The notes: generated by a model not told the origin, from the letters alone. A stretch of DNA of 64,000 nucleotides from CBDBZL01 sp031399025 (GCA_031399025.1 JANNOJ010000065.1:51306-115305), one strand, 5' to 3'; shown: positions 1-11,016, numbered from the stretch's first letter. Numbers and translations are program-made.

Positions 1-1523
1 AGGGCCAGTGCAGGCCCGCCAATCTGTTCAGCGGCACTCAGTCGATCAGCCAGGAAGCGGTCGATTTCATCACCACCACCACGATCGACAATTCGATGAG
101 CGAGCAGCTGGTTTTCCAGGGTGTCCTCAGCGGCGATAGCGACGCGTTCTTCATGCTGCCCTATGATGGCCTGGATTTCGCCCTCGGCGCCGAATACCGC
201 AAGGAGCGCAGCACCTCCGAATTCGACCCGCTCACCCGCGGCATCCTGCCGGTGACCACGGTGGACGGCAATGCCGGCGATTTCGTCGGCGATCTGGGCT
301 TCTCGCAAACCTCGCTGGCGACGCCGCCGGACGAGTACCTGCAGAATTCGGGTGGCGAGTACGACGTGTGGGAGGTGTTCGGCGAAATCGGCACCACGAT
401 CCTGGAGGACGTGCCGTTCTTCCAGGAGCTGCGGCTCGAACTGGCGGGGCGCTATTCCGATTACTCGACCGTGGGGGGGGTCTCCACCTACGCCATCAAC
501 GGCTTCTGGTCGCCGATCGAAGACCTGCGCTTCCGCGGCACCTACTCGCGCGCGGTGCGCGCGCCCAATATCTCCGAGCTGTTCGCGCCGGCGCAGGCCG
601 AATTCTTCCGGCCGACCGACCCGTGCGACCAGACCGAGATCGACGCCCTGCAGGAGATCGGTTACGCCAATATCGACAACCGTATCCGCAACTGCCGGGC
701 CGCCGGCATTCCGGCCGGCTTTTCGGACCCGCTGAGCGCGCGCTTCGCCGGAACCATCTCGGGCAACCCCGATCTGCGCGAGGAGACCGCCGACACCTAC
801 ACCGCGGGCCTGGTGGTCCAGCCGCGCTGGGTGCCCGGCCTGGCGCTCACGGTCGATTATTACAACATCGCCATCGAGGATGCGATCAGCGAGATCGACG
901 ACCAGGACGTGGTCGACAATTGCTACGACAGCGCCACCTATCCGAACGAATTCTGCTCGCTCTTCACCCGCAACAGCGACCCTAATTCGGCGCAGTACCT
1001 CGGCTTCAATTCGTTCACGCTGCAGACGATCAACTTCGTCGGCATCCAGACCGAGGGGATCGACGCCTCGGTCTCGTACGCCTTCTCCTCGGGCGAACAC
1101 CGGTTCGGGTTTTCGGCCGTCGGCTCGTGGGTCGACCGGCTGGACTTTTTCTACGATCCCGACGACCTGACCGCCATCGATCCCGAACTCGGCGAGATCG
1201 GCCGACCCGAATGGTCGGGCCGCGGCACCATCAGCTACGGCTTCGGGCCGTTCAACGTCGCCTGGTCGCTGCAATACTTAAGCGAAATGGGCTATGGCGA
1301 CGTCGAGATCGAAACCTACGAAGCCCAGTACGGCGAGGCCGGCATCGCCGAGGAATACATCATCCAGGACCTCTCGGCGAGCTACACCCTGTACCAGGAC
1401 CAGCTCGAAATATATGGCGGGATCAACAACTTCACCGACGAAATGCCGCTCAGCACCGAGCGCGCCTATCCGGTAAACCCGGTCGGCCGGTACTTCTACA
1501 TGGGTTTCCGCTGGACGCTTTAG
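1..1523 (+). CDS. TonB-dependent receptor, C-terminal part
   Basis: The reading frame is open from the first bases of the window, so the N-terminal plug domain lies outside. What remains (about 507 codons) is the beta-barrel part of an outer-membrane TonB-dependent receptor. Seen in the sequence: the EVFGEIG and RYSDYS barrel strands, the FRGTYSRAVRAPNISELF segment typical of these receptors, long aromatic-rich loops with paired cysteines, and a final strand ending in an aromatic/hydrophobic pattern (GFRWTL). Such receptors import siderophores, sugars or other ligands too large for porins; the substrate cannot be read from this part. It is convergent with the urease/two-component operon that follows, so a shared role in nitrogen acquisition is possible but unproven. 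An eight-G tract lies at 473-480 inside the coding region. Confidence 0.9.
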   Translation, partial: GQCRPANLFSGTQSISQEAVDFITTTTIDNSMSEQLVFQGVLSGDSDAFFMLPYDGLDFALGAEYRKERSTSEFDPLTRGILPVTTVDGNAGDFVGDLGFSQTSLATPPDEYLQNSGGEYDVWEVFGEIGTTILEDVPFFQELRLELAGRYSDYSTVGGVSTYAINGFWSPIEDLRFRGTYSRAVRAPNISELFAPAQAEFFRPTDPCDQTEIDALQEIGYANIDNRIRNCRAAGIPAGFSDPLSARFAGTISGNPDLREETADTYTAGLVVQPRWVPGLALTVDYYNIAIEDAISEIDDQDVVDNCYDSATYPNEFCSLFTRNSDPNSAQYLGFNSFTLQTINFVGIQTEGIDASVSYAFSSGEHRFGFSAVGSWVDRLDFFYDPDDLTAIDPELGEIGRPEWSGRGTISYGFGPFNVAWSLQYLSEMGYGDVEIETYEAQYGEAGIAEEYIIQDLSASYTLYQDQLEIYGGINNFTDEMPLSTERAYPVNPVGRYFYMGFRWTL

Positions 1524-1577
1524 GATCCGCCCGGCCGGGTGCGGGAAGGGGCGCGGCCGAGGCGGGGCCGCTTCCCG

Positions 1578-2489
1578 TCAGCGTGCGGTCGACTTGACCG
1601 CGACGGCGGCAGCCGCCGCGCGCGTTTCCACCCCCAGCTTGGCGAACACCTGTTCCAGGTGCTTGTTCACCGTCCGCGGGCTGATCGACAGGATCTCGCT
1701 GATCACCCGGTTGGGCTTGCCATAGCTGATCCACAGCAAGACCTCGGCCTCGCGCCGGGTCAGGCCGTTGCCCTCCTGCAACTGGGTGATCAGCGCTTCT
1801 TCGCGAAAATCACCCAGCTTCAGGAGGAATTCGTCATCGCCGATCTTCTCGATCAGGGTCACCTCGATCGCCCCCGCGTCGATCTCCACCCGCATGGTCA
1901 GGCCCACCGGCGCCTCCGCCTCGCGCAGCCGGACCACCGCATTCGCGAGGAAGCCCGGCAAGCGGGCGCTGCCGCTCGCCTCCTGGAACGAGGCCAGGAA
2001 GCTGTGCGCCTCGGGGGTCGCCCAGCGGATATTGGCCTGGCGGTCGACGGTGAGCAGCGGCTGGCGCAGCAGGGCCAGCGCCATGGTGCTGCGCCGCGCA
2101 GCGTGCGCATTGGCGAGATGGACGCCGAGCCTGGCGAGCAGCTCGTCCACATCGAGCGGTTTGCGCACGTAATCGGTCCCGCCCAGCTCCAGCGCGCGGA
2201 TGGCGTGCTCGGTCTCGGTCAGCCCGGTCATGAAGATGATCGGGATCGGCGCCGTGCGCGGGTCCTGCTTGATGATGCGGGTGAGCTCGAAGCCGTCGAG
2301 GCCGGGCATCAGCGCATCCATGAGGATCAGGTCGGGGAGGGATTTCTCCAGGATCTTGAGCGCCGCGGTGCCGTTGATCGCCAGCAGGACCTCCGCATCG
2401 ATCTGCTCCAGCGCCGAGGCGAGGAACCGCAGGGTATCGGGCGAATCATCGATGATGAGGATCCGGTCGGGTTCGCGCCTGTCAGACAT
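1578..2489 (-). CDS. LuxR-type response regulator of the urease/urea locus
   Basis: 303-residue response regulator. An N-terminal receiver domain (about residues 9-125) has the acidic pair at 14-15, the phospho-acceptor Asp58 (LILMDALMPG) and a conserved Lys in VRKP. A middle part of about 100 residues resembles a degenerate PAS-like linker. A C-terminal LuxR/FixJ helix-turn-helix (about 235-290, LTRREAEVLLW...SPRTVNKHLEQVFAKLG) binds DNA. The start at 2489 overlaps the end of the upstream hybrid kinase by 8 nt, so the two are translationally coupled and almost certainly form a phosphorelay. It is the last gene of the ureDABCEFG-kinase-regulator operon, which suggests it controls that operon; a TACGTCA motif repeated in front of the local operons is the best candidate target. 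Function of the regulon is inference. Confidence 0.9.
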   Translation of the reverse strand: MSDRREPDRILIIDDSPDTLRFLASALEQIDAEVLLAINGTAALKILEKSLPDLILMDALMPGLDGFELTRIIKQDPRTAPIPIIFMTGLTETEHAIRALELGGTDYVRKPLDVDELLARLGVHLANAHAARRSTMALALLRQPLLTVDRQANIRWATPEAHSFLASFQEASGSARLPGFLANAVVRLREAEAPVGLTMRVEIDAGAIEVTLIEKIGDDEFLLKLGDFREEALITQLQEGNGLTRREAEVLLWISYGKPNRVISEILSISPRTVNKHLEQVFAKLGVETRAAAAAVAVKSTAR

Positions 2490-5400
2490 CCTGCAGCTCG
2501 TTGCGGACGATGCGCGACACGTCTTCGAAATTGAACGCGTCCAGGTGGGTGCGCAGGATGGTCGGCAGGCGGGTGCCGGGCGGGGCGCGCTCCTCCAGGC
2601 GCGCGAGGTGCGCCTCGACCTCGCGGTAATGGCCGATCTCGCTGGCGTGCAGGATGTTGCGCAGCAGCGCGCGCGCCTCGCCTTCCGGCCGCAGGCGCGG
2701 CGCGGCGGAGACACCGGGCGGCTCGCTGGTGGGGAGCTGCCATTCCACCTCCAGCAGCCGGGCGATGATCGCCAGCAGCTGGGCCAGGTCCGCCGGCTTG
2801 CCGAGCGCCGCATCGTGCGGGGCATCGGCGCCGCGGAAGCGCTCGAATTCGTGCGCGTCCGCCGAGATCATCACGATGCCAAGCTTCGCGCCGAGCTTGC
2901 GGCGCAGCATGGCGGCCAGTTCCATGCCGTGCAGGTCGGGCAGGCGGATGTCGAGGAGGGCCAGATCGAAGCTCTCCCGGTCGGCGGCGGCGAGCGCGGG
3001 GGCGGCGGCGGCGAAGGTGCGCACCGCGAAACCCAGCGGCTCGAGCAGCTGCGTCATCACATGCAGCTGCGCCTCGCTGTCGTCCACCACCATGATCCGG
3101 CGCCGCTCGCCGCGATAGCCGTCGGGCAGGGTCACGTGCAGCGGCAGCGCGCCCTCGCTGCCGGTCCGCGCCAGCATCAGCCGCACGGTGAAGGTGGTGC
3201 CGCGATGCTTCTCGCTGCGCACCTGCAGCTCGCCGCCCAGGATCTGCACGAGCGAATTGGTGATCGCCAGGCCCAGGCCCAGGCCCTGCTGGCGCTGCGC
3301 CTCGGGGTCGTGGCCGCGATCGAACGGCTGGAAGATACACTCCAGGTCCTCGTGATCGATGCCGATGCCGGTGTCGGTGATGGCGAAGGTGGCGATCTCG
3401 CTGCGATAGCTGACGCTGAAAATCACCCCGCCGCGCTCGGTGAATTTGACCGCGTTGGAAACGAGATTGATCAGGATCTGCCGCAGCCGCTTGCGATCGC
3501 CGCTGACGAATTGCGGCAGGTCCGGCTGAAAGCGGCTGGTGAAGGCCAGTCCCTTGGCCTCGGCCTGCGGCATGAACATGTTGGCCACCTGCTCGACCAG
3601 CACCGGCAGGCGGATCGTGTCGCGGCTGAGGCGCAGGATGCCGCATTCGACCTGCGAGATGTCGAGCAGCCCGTCGACCAGGTTGACGAGGTGCTCGGAA
3701 CTGCGGCGGATGATCCGCCCTGCCTCGTGCGGCTGGACCGAGGCGCCGCGCTCGAGCAGCTGGGCGTAGCCATAGATCGAATTCAGCGGCGAGCGGATCT
3801 CGTGGCTGACGCTGGTGAGATAGCGGCTCTTGGCCTCGCTGGCCGATTCGGCCACGCGCTTGGCGCGCTGCAGCTCGGCATCGGTGATCTCGTGCGCGGC
3901 GATCTCCTCCTCCAGCTTGCCGAACTGCGCCCGGTTCTCGCGCTCGGCGGCGCGGCGGCTGTCGCGCGCCAGGGTGATGAACCAGGCCGCGATGCCGGCG
4001 AGGACCGCGAAGGCGACGAAGGCCGCCACCAGCGGGGCCCGCAACGCGCCGGGCGCCGCAGGGCCGTAGACGCTGGCGATCGTCGCCAGCACGCCGCCCA
4101 CCAGCGCGCAGAGCACCAGCCACAACGCCAGGAAGCGCCCCGCGCTGCTGCTCACGAAGTTGGCACCCCAGCGCGGCAGCAATTGGCGTGCGACCAGATC
4201 GACCTGCTCGCCCAGCCGGCTGTCGGTCTTGCAGACATCGTGGCAGCGGGTCTCCAGCGTGCAGCACAGCGAACAGATCATGCCCGGCAGCAGGGGGCAG
4301 GCGACCATGTCGCGGCGCTGGAAGGCGTTCTCGCAGATGGTGCAGGTGGCGCTTTCGTCGCGCTCGCGCTCGTCGGGCGCGCGGGCGATGTAGTAGCTCC
4401 CCCTGGTCCACAGGGCCAGCGCCGGCGTGGCGACGAAGGCCACGCATAGCCCGAGCACCGGCGCGAAGGCCTGGGCAAGCGCGCCCAGCACCCCGGTGGT
4501 GGCGATGCACGAGGCGGCGATGGAAAGGCCCATCCCGCCCACCCCGACCGGGTTGATGTCGTACAGATAGCCGCGGCGGAACTCGAGCGAGGCGGGCGAG
4601 AGGCCGAGCGGCTTGCTCACCGTGAGATCCGCCGCCAGGGCGCCCATCCAGCCGGCGGTGAAGATGGCGAACACCGAGAGCACCACGTGCAGCACCGCCA
4701 CCGTCCCGCTCAGCAGGAGCAGCAGTGCGAGCAGCACGTTGAACACCAGCCACACCACCCGGCCGGGGTGGTTGTGGGTGAGCCGGGCGAACACGTTCGA
4801 CCAGGCGATCGAGCCGGCATAGGCGTTGGTGACGTTGATCTTCATCTGGCAGGCGATGACGAACGCCACCACCAGCGCGAGCACCGCGCCCCCTTCCAGC
4901 CCCAGCGCGCCGAACAGCGCCAGGAACATGGCGGTGGGATCGGTGGCCGCGCCTTCGCCCAGCCCCAGGCTCATGACGTAGGCGGCGAGGCACGAGCCGA
5001 TCAGCAGCTTGACCGCGCCGATGATGGTCCAGCCCGGTCCCGCGAGCAGCACCGCCGCCCACCAGCGGCGCGGATTGCTCTGCTTGCGCGGCAGGAAGCG
5101 CAGATAATCGACCTGTTCGCCGATCTGCGGCAGCAGCGAGAGCAGCGTGGAGGTGGCCAGGCCGATGGAGACGAGATTGTAGCCGCCGGCCGCCTCGCCC
5201 TGCCGCCCGGTGAAGCCCAGCCAGGTGCCCAGGATCTGCGGTTCCAGAGCCAAGACCAGGATCACCGGGGCGAACTGGACGGCGATCCACAGCGGCTGGG
5301 TGAAGGCCTGGAAGCGCGAGATCGCCTTCATCCCGAAGATGGCGATGGGGATCACCACCAGCGCGCTGACGAGGTGGGCGAGCGCCAGCGGCATGCCGGT

Positions 5401-5832
5401 GAGCGCGACCAGCGCCAGCGCCATGATGCTGGCCTCGATCGCGAACAGCAGGAAGGTGAAGGAGGCGTAGATCAGCGAGGTGATGGTCGAGCCCAGGTAG
5501 CCGAAACCCGCGCCCCGCGTCAGCAGGTCGAGGTCGAGCCCCTCGCGCGCGGCATGGACGGCGATCGGCAGGCTGACCGCGAACATGATGGTGCAGGCGA
5601 GCAATATGGCCGCTACGCTGTCGGCGAAGCCGAAGCTCAGCGTGATGAGCGCGCCGAGCGCCTCGCAGGCGAGGAAGGCGGTGGCGCCGATCGCGGTCTG
5701 CGCCACCCGGCCGATGCTCCAGCGCCGGGCGCTATCGGCGGTGTAGCGCAGCGCGTAATCCTCGAGCGTCTCGCTCGCCACCCATTTGTTGTAGGACCGC
5801 CGCTCGGCGAAGATGGCGAGGTGGGGGCTCAT
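2482..5832 (-). CDS. NCS1-permease-fused hybrid sensor histidine kinase
   Basis: 1116-residue membrane protein. Residues about 1-490 form a purine-cytosine permease (NCS1) type transporter with roughly twelve hydrophobic helices. A cysteine-rich cytoplasmic segment follows (C497, C500, C512, C520, C523, C524, C530, C534), which looks like a metal-binding or redox motif. Two more hydrophobic helices lead into a HisKA domain with phospho-acceptor His677 (SVSHEIRSPLN), an ATPase domain with N, G1 and G2 boxes (NLVSNAVKF, TGIGID, GLGLGLAI), a receiver with Asp961 (LLDIRLPD), and a C-terminal helical tail. The gene sits between ureG (4-nt overlap) and the LuxR-type regulator (8-nt overlap). The permease half is therefore likely a sensor for urea or a related nitrogen compound; whether it also transports is not visible. 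Close relatives are commonly annotated only as hybrid kinase. Confidence 0.9.
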   Translation of the reverse strand: MSPHLAIFAERRSYNKWVASETLEDYALRYTADSARRWSIGRVAQTAIGATAFLACEALGALITLSFGFADSVAAILLACTIMFAVSLPIAVHAAREGLDLDLLTRGAGFGYLGSTITSLIYASFTFLLFAIEASIMALALVALTGMPLALAHLVSALVVIPIAIFGMKAISRFQAFTQPLWIAVQFAPVILVLALEPQILGTWLGFTGRQGEAAGGYNLVSIGLATSTLLSLLPQIGEQVDYLRFLPRKQSNPRRWWAAVLLAGPGWTIIGAVKLLIGSCLAAYVMSLGLGEGAATDPTAMFLALFGALGLEGGAVLALVVAFVIACQMKINVTNAYAGSIAWSNVFARLTHNHPGRVVWLVFNVLLALLLLLSGTVAVLHVVLSVFAIFTAGWMGALAADLTVSKPLGLSPASLEFRRGYLYDINPVGVGGMGLSIAASCIATTGVLGALAQAFAPVLGLCVAFVATPALALWTRGSYYIARAPDERERDESATCTICENAFQRRDMVACPLLPGMICSLCCTLETRCHDVCKTDSRLGEQVDLVARQLLPRWGANFVSSSAGRFLALWLVLCALVGGVLATIASVYGPAAPGALRAPLVAAFVAFAVLAGIAAWFITLARDSRRAAERENRAQFGKLEEEIAAHEITDAELQRAKRVAESASEAKSRYLTSVSHEIRSPLNSIYGYAQLLERGASVQPHEAGRIIRRSSEHLVNLVDGLLDISQVECGILRLSRDTIRLPVLVEQVANMFMPQAEAKGLAFTSRFQPDLPQFVSGDRKRLRQILINLVSNAVKFTERGGVIFSVSYRSEIATFAITDTGIGIDHEDLECIFQPFDRGHDPEAQRQQGLGLGLAITNSLVQILGGELQVRSEKHRGTTFTVRLMLARTGSEGALPLHVTLPDGYRGERRRIMVVDDSEAQLHVMTQLLEPLGFAVRTFAAAAPALAAADRESFDLALLDIRLPDLHGMELAAMLRRKLGAKLGIVMISADAHEFERFRGADAPHDAALGKPADLAQLLAIIARLLEVEWQLPTSEPPGVSAAPRLRPEGEARALLRNILHASEIGHYREVEAHLARLEERAPPGTRLPTILRTHLDAFNFEDVSRIVRNELQDV

Positions 5833-6545
5833 CCTGGTGCCTGCGGTGCCGGGTCGGGCGGGTCCTGGCCCAGGCCGCCCCCAAGCCCGCCCCCAAGCCC
5901 GCCCCCAAGCCCGCCCATGTGCTCGATGAACGCGACCACCTCGGCCACGCCATGGCCCGCCTTGAGGTTGGTGAACAGGAACGGCCGCTCGCCGCGCATC
6001 CGCCGCGCGTCGCGGTCCATCACCTCGAGCGAGGCGCCGACGTGGGGGGCCAAGTCGATCTTGTTGATCACCAGCAGGTCGGACCGGGTGATGCCCGGCC
6101 CGCCTTTACGCGGGATCTTGTCGCCGGCCGACACGTCGATCACGTAGATCGTCAGGTCGGCCAGTTCCGGGCTGAAAGTGGCCGCGAGGTTGTCGCCGCC
6201 GCTCTCGATGAAGACCAGTTCGAGTCCGGGAAAACGGGCGGCCATGTCGGCGACGGCGGCGAGGTTGATGCTGGCGTCCTCGCGGATGGCGGTGTGCGGG
6301 CAGCCGCCGGTCTCCACGCCGATGATCCGCTCGGCCGCCAGCGCGCCGGAACGGGTGAGGAATTCGGCGTCCTCGCGGGTGTAGATATCGTTGGTGATGG
6401 CCGCCAGGTCGTAGCGCCCGTCCCGCTCGCGGCCCATGGCGCGGCACAATCGCTCGGTCAGCGCGGTCTTGCCCGAGCCGACCGGCCCGCCGATGCCGAC
6501 GCGCAGCAGGCTGGTTGAACCGGTCACGGGGGCAATGGCGGTCAT
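5829..6545 (-). CDS. ureG: Urease accessory GTPase UreG
   Basis: UreG is a SIMIBI-class GTPase that powers delivery of nickel to apo-urease together with UreD, UreF and UreE. The P-loop GIGGPVGSGKT is at about residues 17-27. The Cys-Pro-His nickel motif lies in GGCPHTAIREDAS, and FIESGGDN and the NKxD-type motif VINKIDLA are present. At 238 residues it is longer than the usual 200-215 because it ends in a glycine-rich tail that repeats GGLG four times and then continues to the stop. The tail corresponds to a tandem repeat in the DNA at about 5878-5916. It overlaps ureF by 4 nt upstream and the sensor kinase by 4 nt downstream, so kinase and urease maturation are one transcription unit. Confidence 0.95.
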   Translation of the reverse strand: MTAIAPVTGSTSLLRVGIGGPVGSGKTALTERLCRAMGRERDGRYDLAAITNDIYTREDAEFLTRSGALAAERIIGVETGGCPHTAIREDASINLAAVADMAARFPGLELVFIESGGDNLAATFSPELADLTIYVIDVSAGDKIPRKGGPGITRSDLLVINKIDLAPHVGASLEVMDRDARRMRGERPFLFTNLKAGHGVAEVVAFIEHMGGLGGGLGGGLGGGLGQDPPDPAPQAPG

Positions 6546-7219
6546 GAGCGGAACAGCCTGGTATAGAGCGTCTCGTGATGCAGCGAGGCGAGTTCGAGCA
6601 TTGGCGCGCTGGTGCCTAGGTCTTCCAGTGGACAGGCGAGGGCGCGGCTCGCCACCGCGTCGATCACCCCGGCCAGCCGCGCGGTGGCGAGCTGCCCGTC
6701 GGTCTGTCCAAGCGGCACCAGGCGCACCGCGGCGGAGACCAGGTTCGCCGCCACGCCATGCAGATAGGCGACCAGCGCGCTGCGCAGCGCGACCCCGTGC
6801 AGCGCCGCCGCCAGGCCGCCGACCACCGCATGGGCGACCGGCCTGCCCGCATGTCGGCGAGCGAAGTTCTCGAGCCCGGCATGCGGCCAGACCTTGCGGG
6901 TGACGTCGAGGAACGCCTGGCCCTGCTGCCGGCTCTCGATCGCGGTCTCCCGGCTGGCGCGAAAGGCGGCGCCCAGTTCGGCGATCTCGTCCAGCCGCGC
7001 GGCGTCGGCGGCGGCGCGGTAGGCGTGGGCGAACAGCACTGCGTCCACCCAGCCGCCGCCGTGCTCCAGCACGCCGGCGATGTAGGCGCGCGCATCCGCC
7101 TCCTGGGCAACGGCACCCGTCTCGACGGCGGTTTCCAGGCCATGGCTGTAGCTGAAGCCGCCGATGGGGTAGGCGGGCGAGTTCCAGGCGAGCAGCAGGT
7201 GGAGCGCGGCGTCAGCCAT
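6542..7219 (-). CDS. ureF: Urease accessory protein UreF
   Basis: 225-residue UreF, the activator that binds UreD and regulates the UreG GTPase during urease activation. Family features are PAYPIGGFSYSHGLE near residues 15-29, the helical YIAGVLEH...WVDAVLFAHAYRAA block, and a C-terminus with PMLELASLHHETLYTRLFRS, which matches the conserved PxLxxxsmxHExLYsRLFrS ending. The start chosen at 7219 gives the standard N-terminus and overlaps the ureE stop by 8 nt; a longer frame upstream runs out of phase through ureE and is not real coding. Confidence 0.95.
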   Translation of the reverse strand: MADAALHLLLAWNSPAYPIGGFSYSHGLETAVETGAVAQEADARAYIAGVLEHGGGWVDAVLFAHAYRAAADAARLDEIAELGAAFRASRETAIESRQQGQAFLDVTRKVWPHAGLENFARRHAGRPVAHAVVGGLAAALHGVALRSALVAYLHGVAANLVSAAVRLVPLGQTDGQLATARLAGVIDAVASRALACPLEDLGTSAPMLELASLHHETLYTRLFRS

Positions 7220-7703
7220 GCGCGTGCTCGCTGTCCAGTTGCGCGAGGTGATCGTGATCGTGGCCGTGGCCGCCCGCTGCATAGGCGCCCGCTTCAGGAT
7301 TGAACGGCGCCTCCAGCACATGGACATGCGCGCCCAGCCCGCGCAGCATGGCGGCGATCACGTGATCGTGGCGCAGGCGGATGGCGGTGGCGCCGATCTC
7401 GGCCGGCAGGTGGCGGTTGCCGACGTGCCAGGCCAGCCGGCCGAGCTCCTGCGGCGAATGGGCGAAGGCGTCCATCACCGGTTCGGCCTTGGCACTGATG
7501 GCGACCAGGCGGCCATCGCTCAGCACCAGCGCCTCGCCATCGCGCATCACCGTGGCCCGGGGCAGGTCGAGCAGGAACGACAGGCCCCACCTGCCGGTCA
7601 GCCGCAGCCGCCGCCGGTGGCGTTCGAGGAAATCGAGTTCGACAATATCGGCGGGCACCCCGTCCCATTCGCCGGGCCGCACAAGCTGGCTGGAACGAAG
7701 CAT
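7212..7703 (-). CDS. ureE: Urease nickel metallochaperone UreE
   Basis: 163-residue UreE that binds nickel and hands it to the UreDFG complex. The N-terminal peptide-binding domain is followed by the metal-binding domain with RHLPAEI and the conserved MLRGLGAHV pattern. The C-terminus carries a short His-rich tail (GHGHDHDH...EHAHG) that should bind several nickel ions. It lies 10 nt after ureC and overlaps ureF, in the usual C-E-F-G order. Confidence 0.95.
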   Translation of the reverse strand: MLRSSQLVRPGEWDGVPADIVELDFLERHRRRLRLTGRWGLSFLLDLPRATVMRDGEALVLSDGRLVAISAKAEPVMDAFAHSPQELGRLAWHVGNRHLPAEIGATAIRLRHDHVIAAMLRGLGAHVHVLEAPFNPEAGAYAAGGHGHDHDHLAQLDSEHAHG

Positions 7704-7713
7704 CGCCGCCGCC

Positions 7714-9426
<1,713 letters not shown>

Positions 9427-9428
9427 GG

Positions 9429-9734
9429 CTACAGCGGGCCCTGGATGGCGCCGCGGAAGCCGAAGACGCGGCGGGCGCCGGCATAGGGGATCAGCCGCAC
9501 CGTGCGGCTCTGCCCGGGCTCGAAGCGGATGGCGGTGCCCGCCGCGATGTCCAGCCGCATCCCGCGCGCCCGGTCGCGGTCGAAGGCGAGCGCGGGGTTG
9601 GTCTCGAAGAAATGGTAGTGGCTGCCCACCTGGATCGGCCGGTCGCCGGCGTTGGCGACGGTGAGTTCGATCGCCTCGCGGCCTTCGTTCAGGGTGATCG
9701 TGCCCTCGGCAGGGAGAATCTCGCCCGGGATCAT
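9429..9734 (-). CDS. ureB: Urease beta subunit UreB
   Basis: 101-residue beta subunit of the (ABC)3 urease. It begins MIPGEILPAEGTI and contains the conserved IQVGSHYHFFETNPAL and GMRLDIAAGTAIRFEPG segments, ending with VFGFRGAIQGPL. It is a separate protein, not fused to gamma as in Helicobacter. It lies between ureA and ureC with short gaps, consistent with co-translation. Confidence 0.97.
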   Translation of the reverse strand: MIPGEILPAEGTITLNEGREAIELTVANAGDRPIQVGSHYHFFETNPALAFDRDRARGMRLDIAAGTAIRFEPGQSRTVRLIPYAGARRVFGFRGAIQGPL

Positions 9735-9759
9735 GGTGCCTTGTTCCTACCGGCGCGCG

Positions 9760-10062
<303 letters not shown>

Positions 10063-10063
10063 C

Positions 10064-10930
10064 TCAGCAGCTCCACACCCGCGGCATTGCCGGATCGTTG
10101 CCGAAGATGCCGGCGCGCAAGGCCCCGCAGGTACGCGTCAGGTCGGCGCGCAGCCGCGCGGGGTCGGCATCGTGGAAGCGGGCGATCAGCAGGCCGTCGA
10201 AGCTCGTCGCCCCGGCGCTGGGCGGCAGCAGCGAGCGGGCCAGTTCGAGGTGGCTGGGAGCATCGGGGCCGGCATAGAGCAGCGTCGCCACCGCGCGCGC
10301 GCCGCCGAAGCGGAAGCGGTCCTCCAGCGCGGCAACGTCCGTGGTCTCCACGTGCAACGCATCGGCCCAGACCAGGCGCCCGTCGCGGCGGACGCGCCAT
10401 GCGTCGTGGACGAGCCCCCGGGTGAAGCGCTCGCCCATCGCCAGCCGGCCGAGCACCAGCGATTCGACCGCCAGCAGCCGCGCATCGCCCGCCAGGTCGG
10501 CGCTGATGCTGCGGCGAAAGCGGACGGCATCGAAGGCGATGGCCTCCTGCGCCAGCCATTCGGCGCTGCCGCCCGCGCCGATGACGATGCGGGTTTCCAA
10601 CAGGATATCGGCCTCGCCGGGCTGTACCCGGTAGAGTTTCTCGGCCGCCTGGGTGGTGATGGTGGCGCGCGCGCCGGGATCGACCTCCAGCGCGAAATGG
10701 ATCCGGTCGCCGCCGGTGAGCCCCCCGCTGGTGGTGAGCGAGACCGCCTCCGGCCAGCCCCCGCTGGGCGGCGTGGGAAACAGCAGCCGGCATGGTGCGC
10801 GCTGGTAGAGATCGGCCAGGCCGTTTTGCCCGAAGCGCACCCTTGCCAGTCCGTCCATCCGCTGGTGCCCGGCAATGGGCGGCGCGGACGGCGAGGGCAT
10901 GATCCGCGGCAATTCCATCGTCGCCGACAT
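10064..10930 (-). CDS. ureD: Urease accessory protein UreD
   Basis: 288-residue UreD (UreH) scaffold that binds apo-urease and channels nickel from UreG. Conserved features are LYQRAPCRLLFP, LTTSGGLTGGDRI, the ATITTQAAEKLYR block and GRLVWADALHVE. It is the first gene of the leftward ureDABCEFG-kinase-regulator operon. Three in-frame ATG codons are possible (10930, 10918, 10900). Homologues usually begin close to the RMDGLARV segment, so the shorter start at 10900 is a real option. A TACGTCAAA motif lies 34-42 nt before the first ATG, close enough that the transcript could begin near the start codon. Confidence 0.92.
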   Translation of the reverse strand: MSATMELPRIMPSPSAPPIAGHQRMDGLARVRFGQNGLADLYQRAPCRLLFPTPPSGGWPEAVSLTTSGGLTGGDRIHFALEVDPGARATITTQAAEKLYRVQPGEADILLETRIVIGAGGSAEWLAQEAIAFDAVRFRRSISADLAGDARLLAVESLVLGRLAMGERFTRGLVHDAWRVRRDGRLVWADALHVETTDVAALEDRFRFGGARAVATLLYAGPDAPSHLELARSLLPPSAGATSFDGLLIARFHDADPARLRADLTRTCGALRAGIFGNDPAMPRVWSC

Positions 10931-10963
10931 CTGCCCCCCGGCCGACCGCGCCCACATGGGGTA

Positions 10964-10972
10964 TTTGACGTA
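10964..10972 (-). promoter_or_regulatory. TACGTCA motif upstream of urease operon
   Basis: On the minus strand the bases read TACGTCAAA just before ureD. The same core occurs in front of the ureohydrolase, MauD-like, urtA and qhpA genes. It is a candidate binding site for the LuxR-type regulator encoded at the end of this operon. It is followed by a short palindrome (CCCATGTGGG), and I see no clear -10 hexamer at the spacing found at the other sites. Confidence 0.5.
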
Positions 10973-11016
10973 GGTCGCCCGCCCCCGCCCCCGCCCGCGA
11001 GCCCAGCGGAGCGGCG

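Noticed and set aside
2200..4449. Open frame of about 749 codons on the plus strand
   Set aside because: It is the antisense shadow of the sensor kinase: composition is dominated by Arg, Gly, Ala and His as expected from high-GC reverse frames, with no domain.
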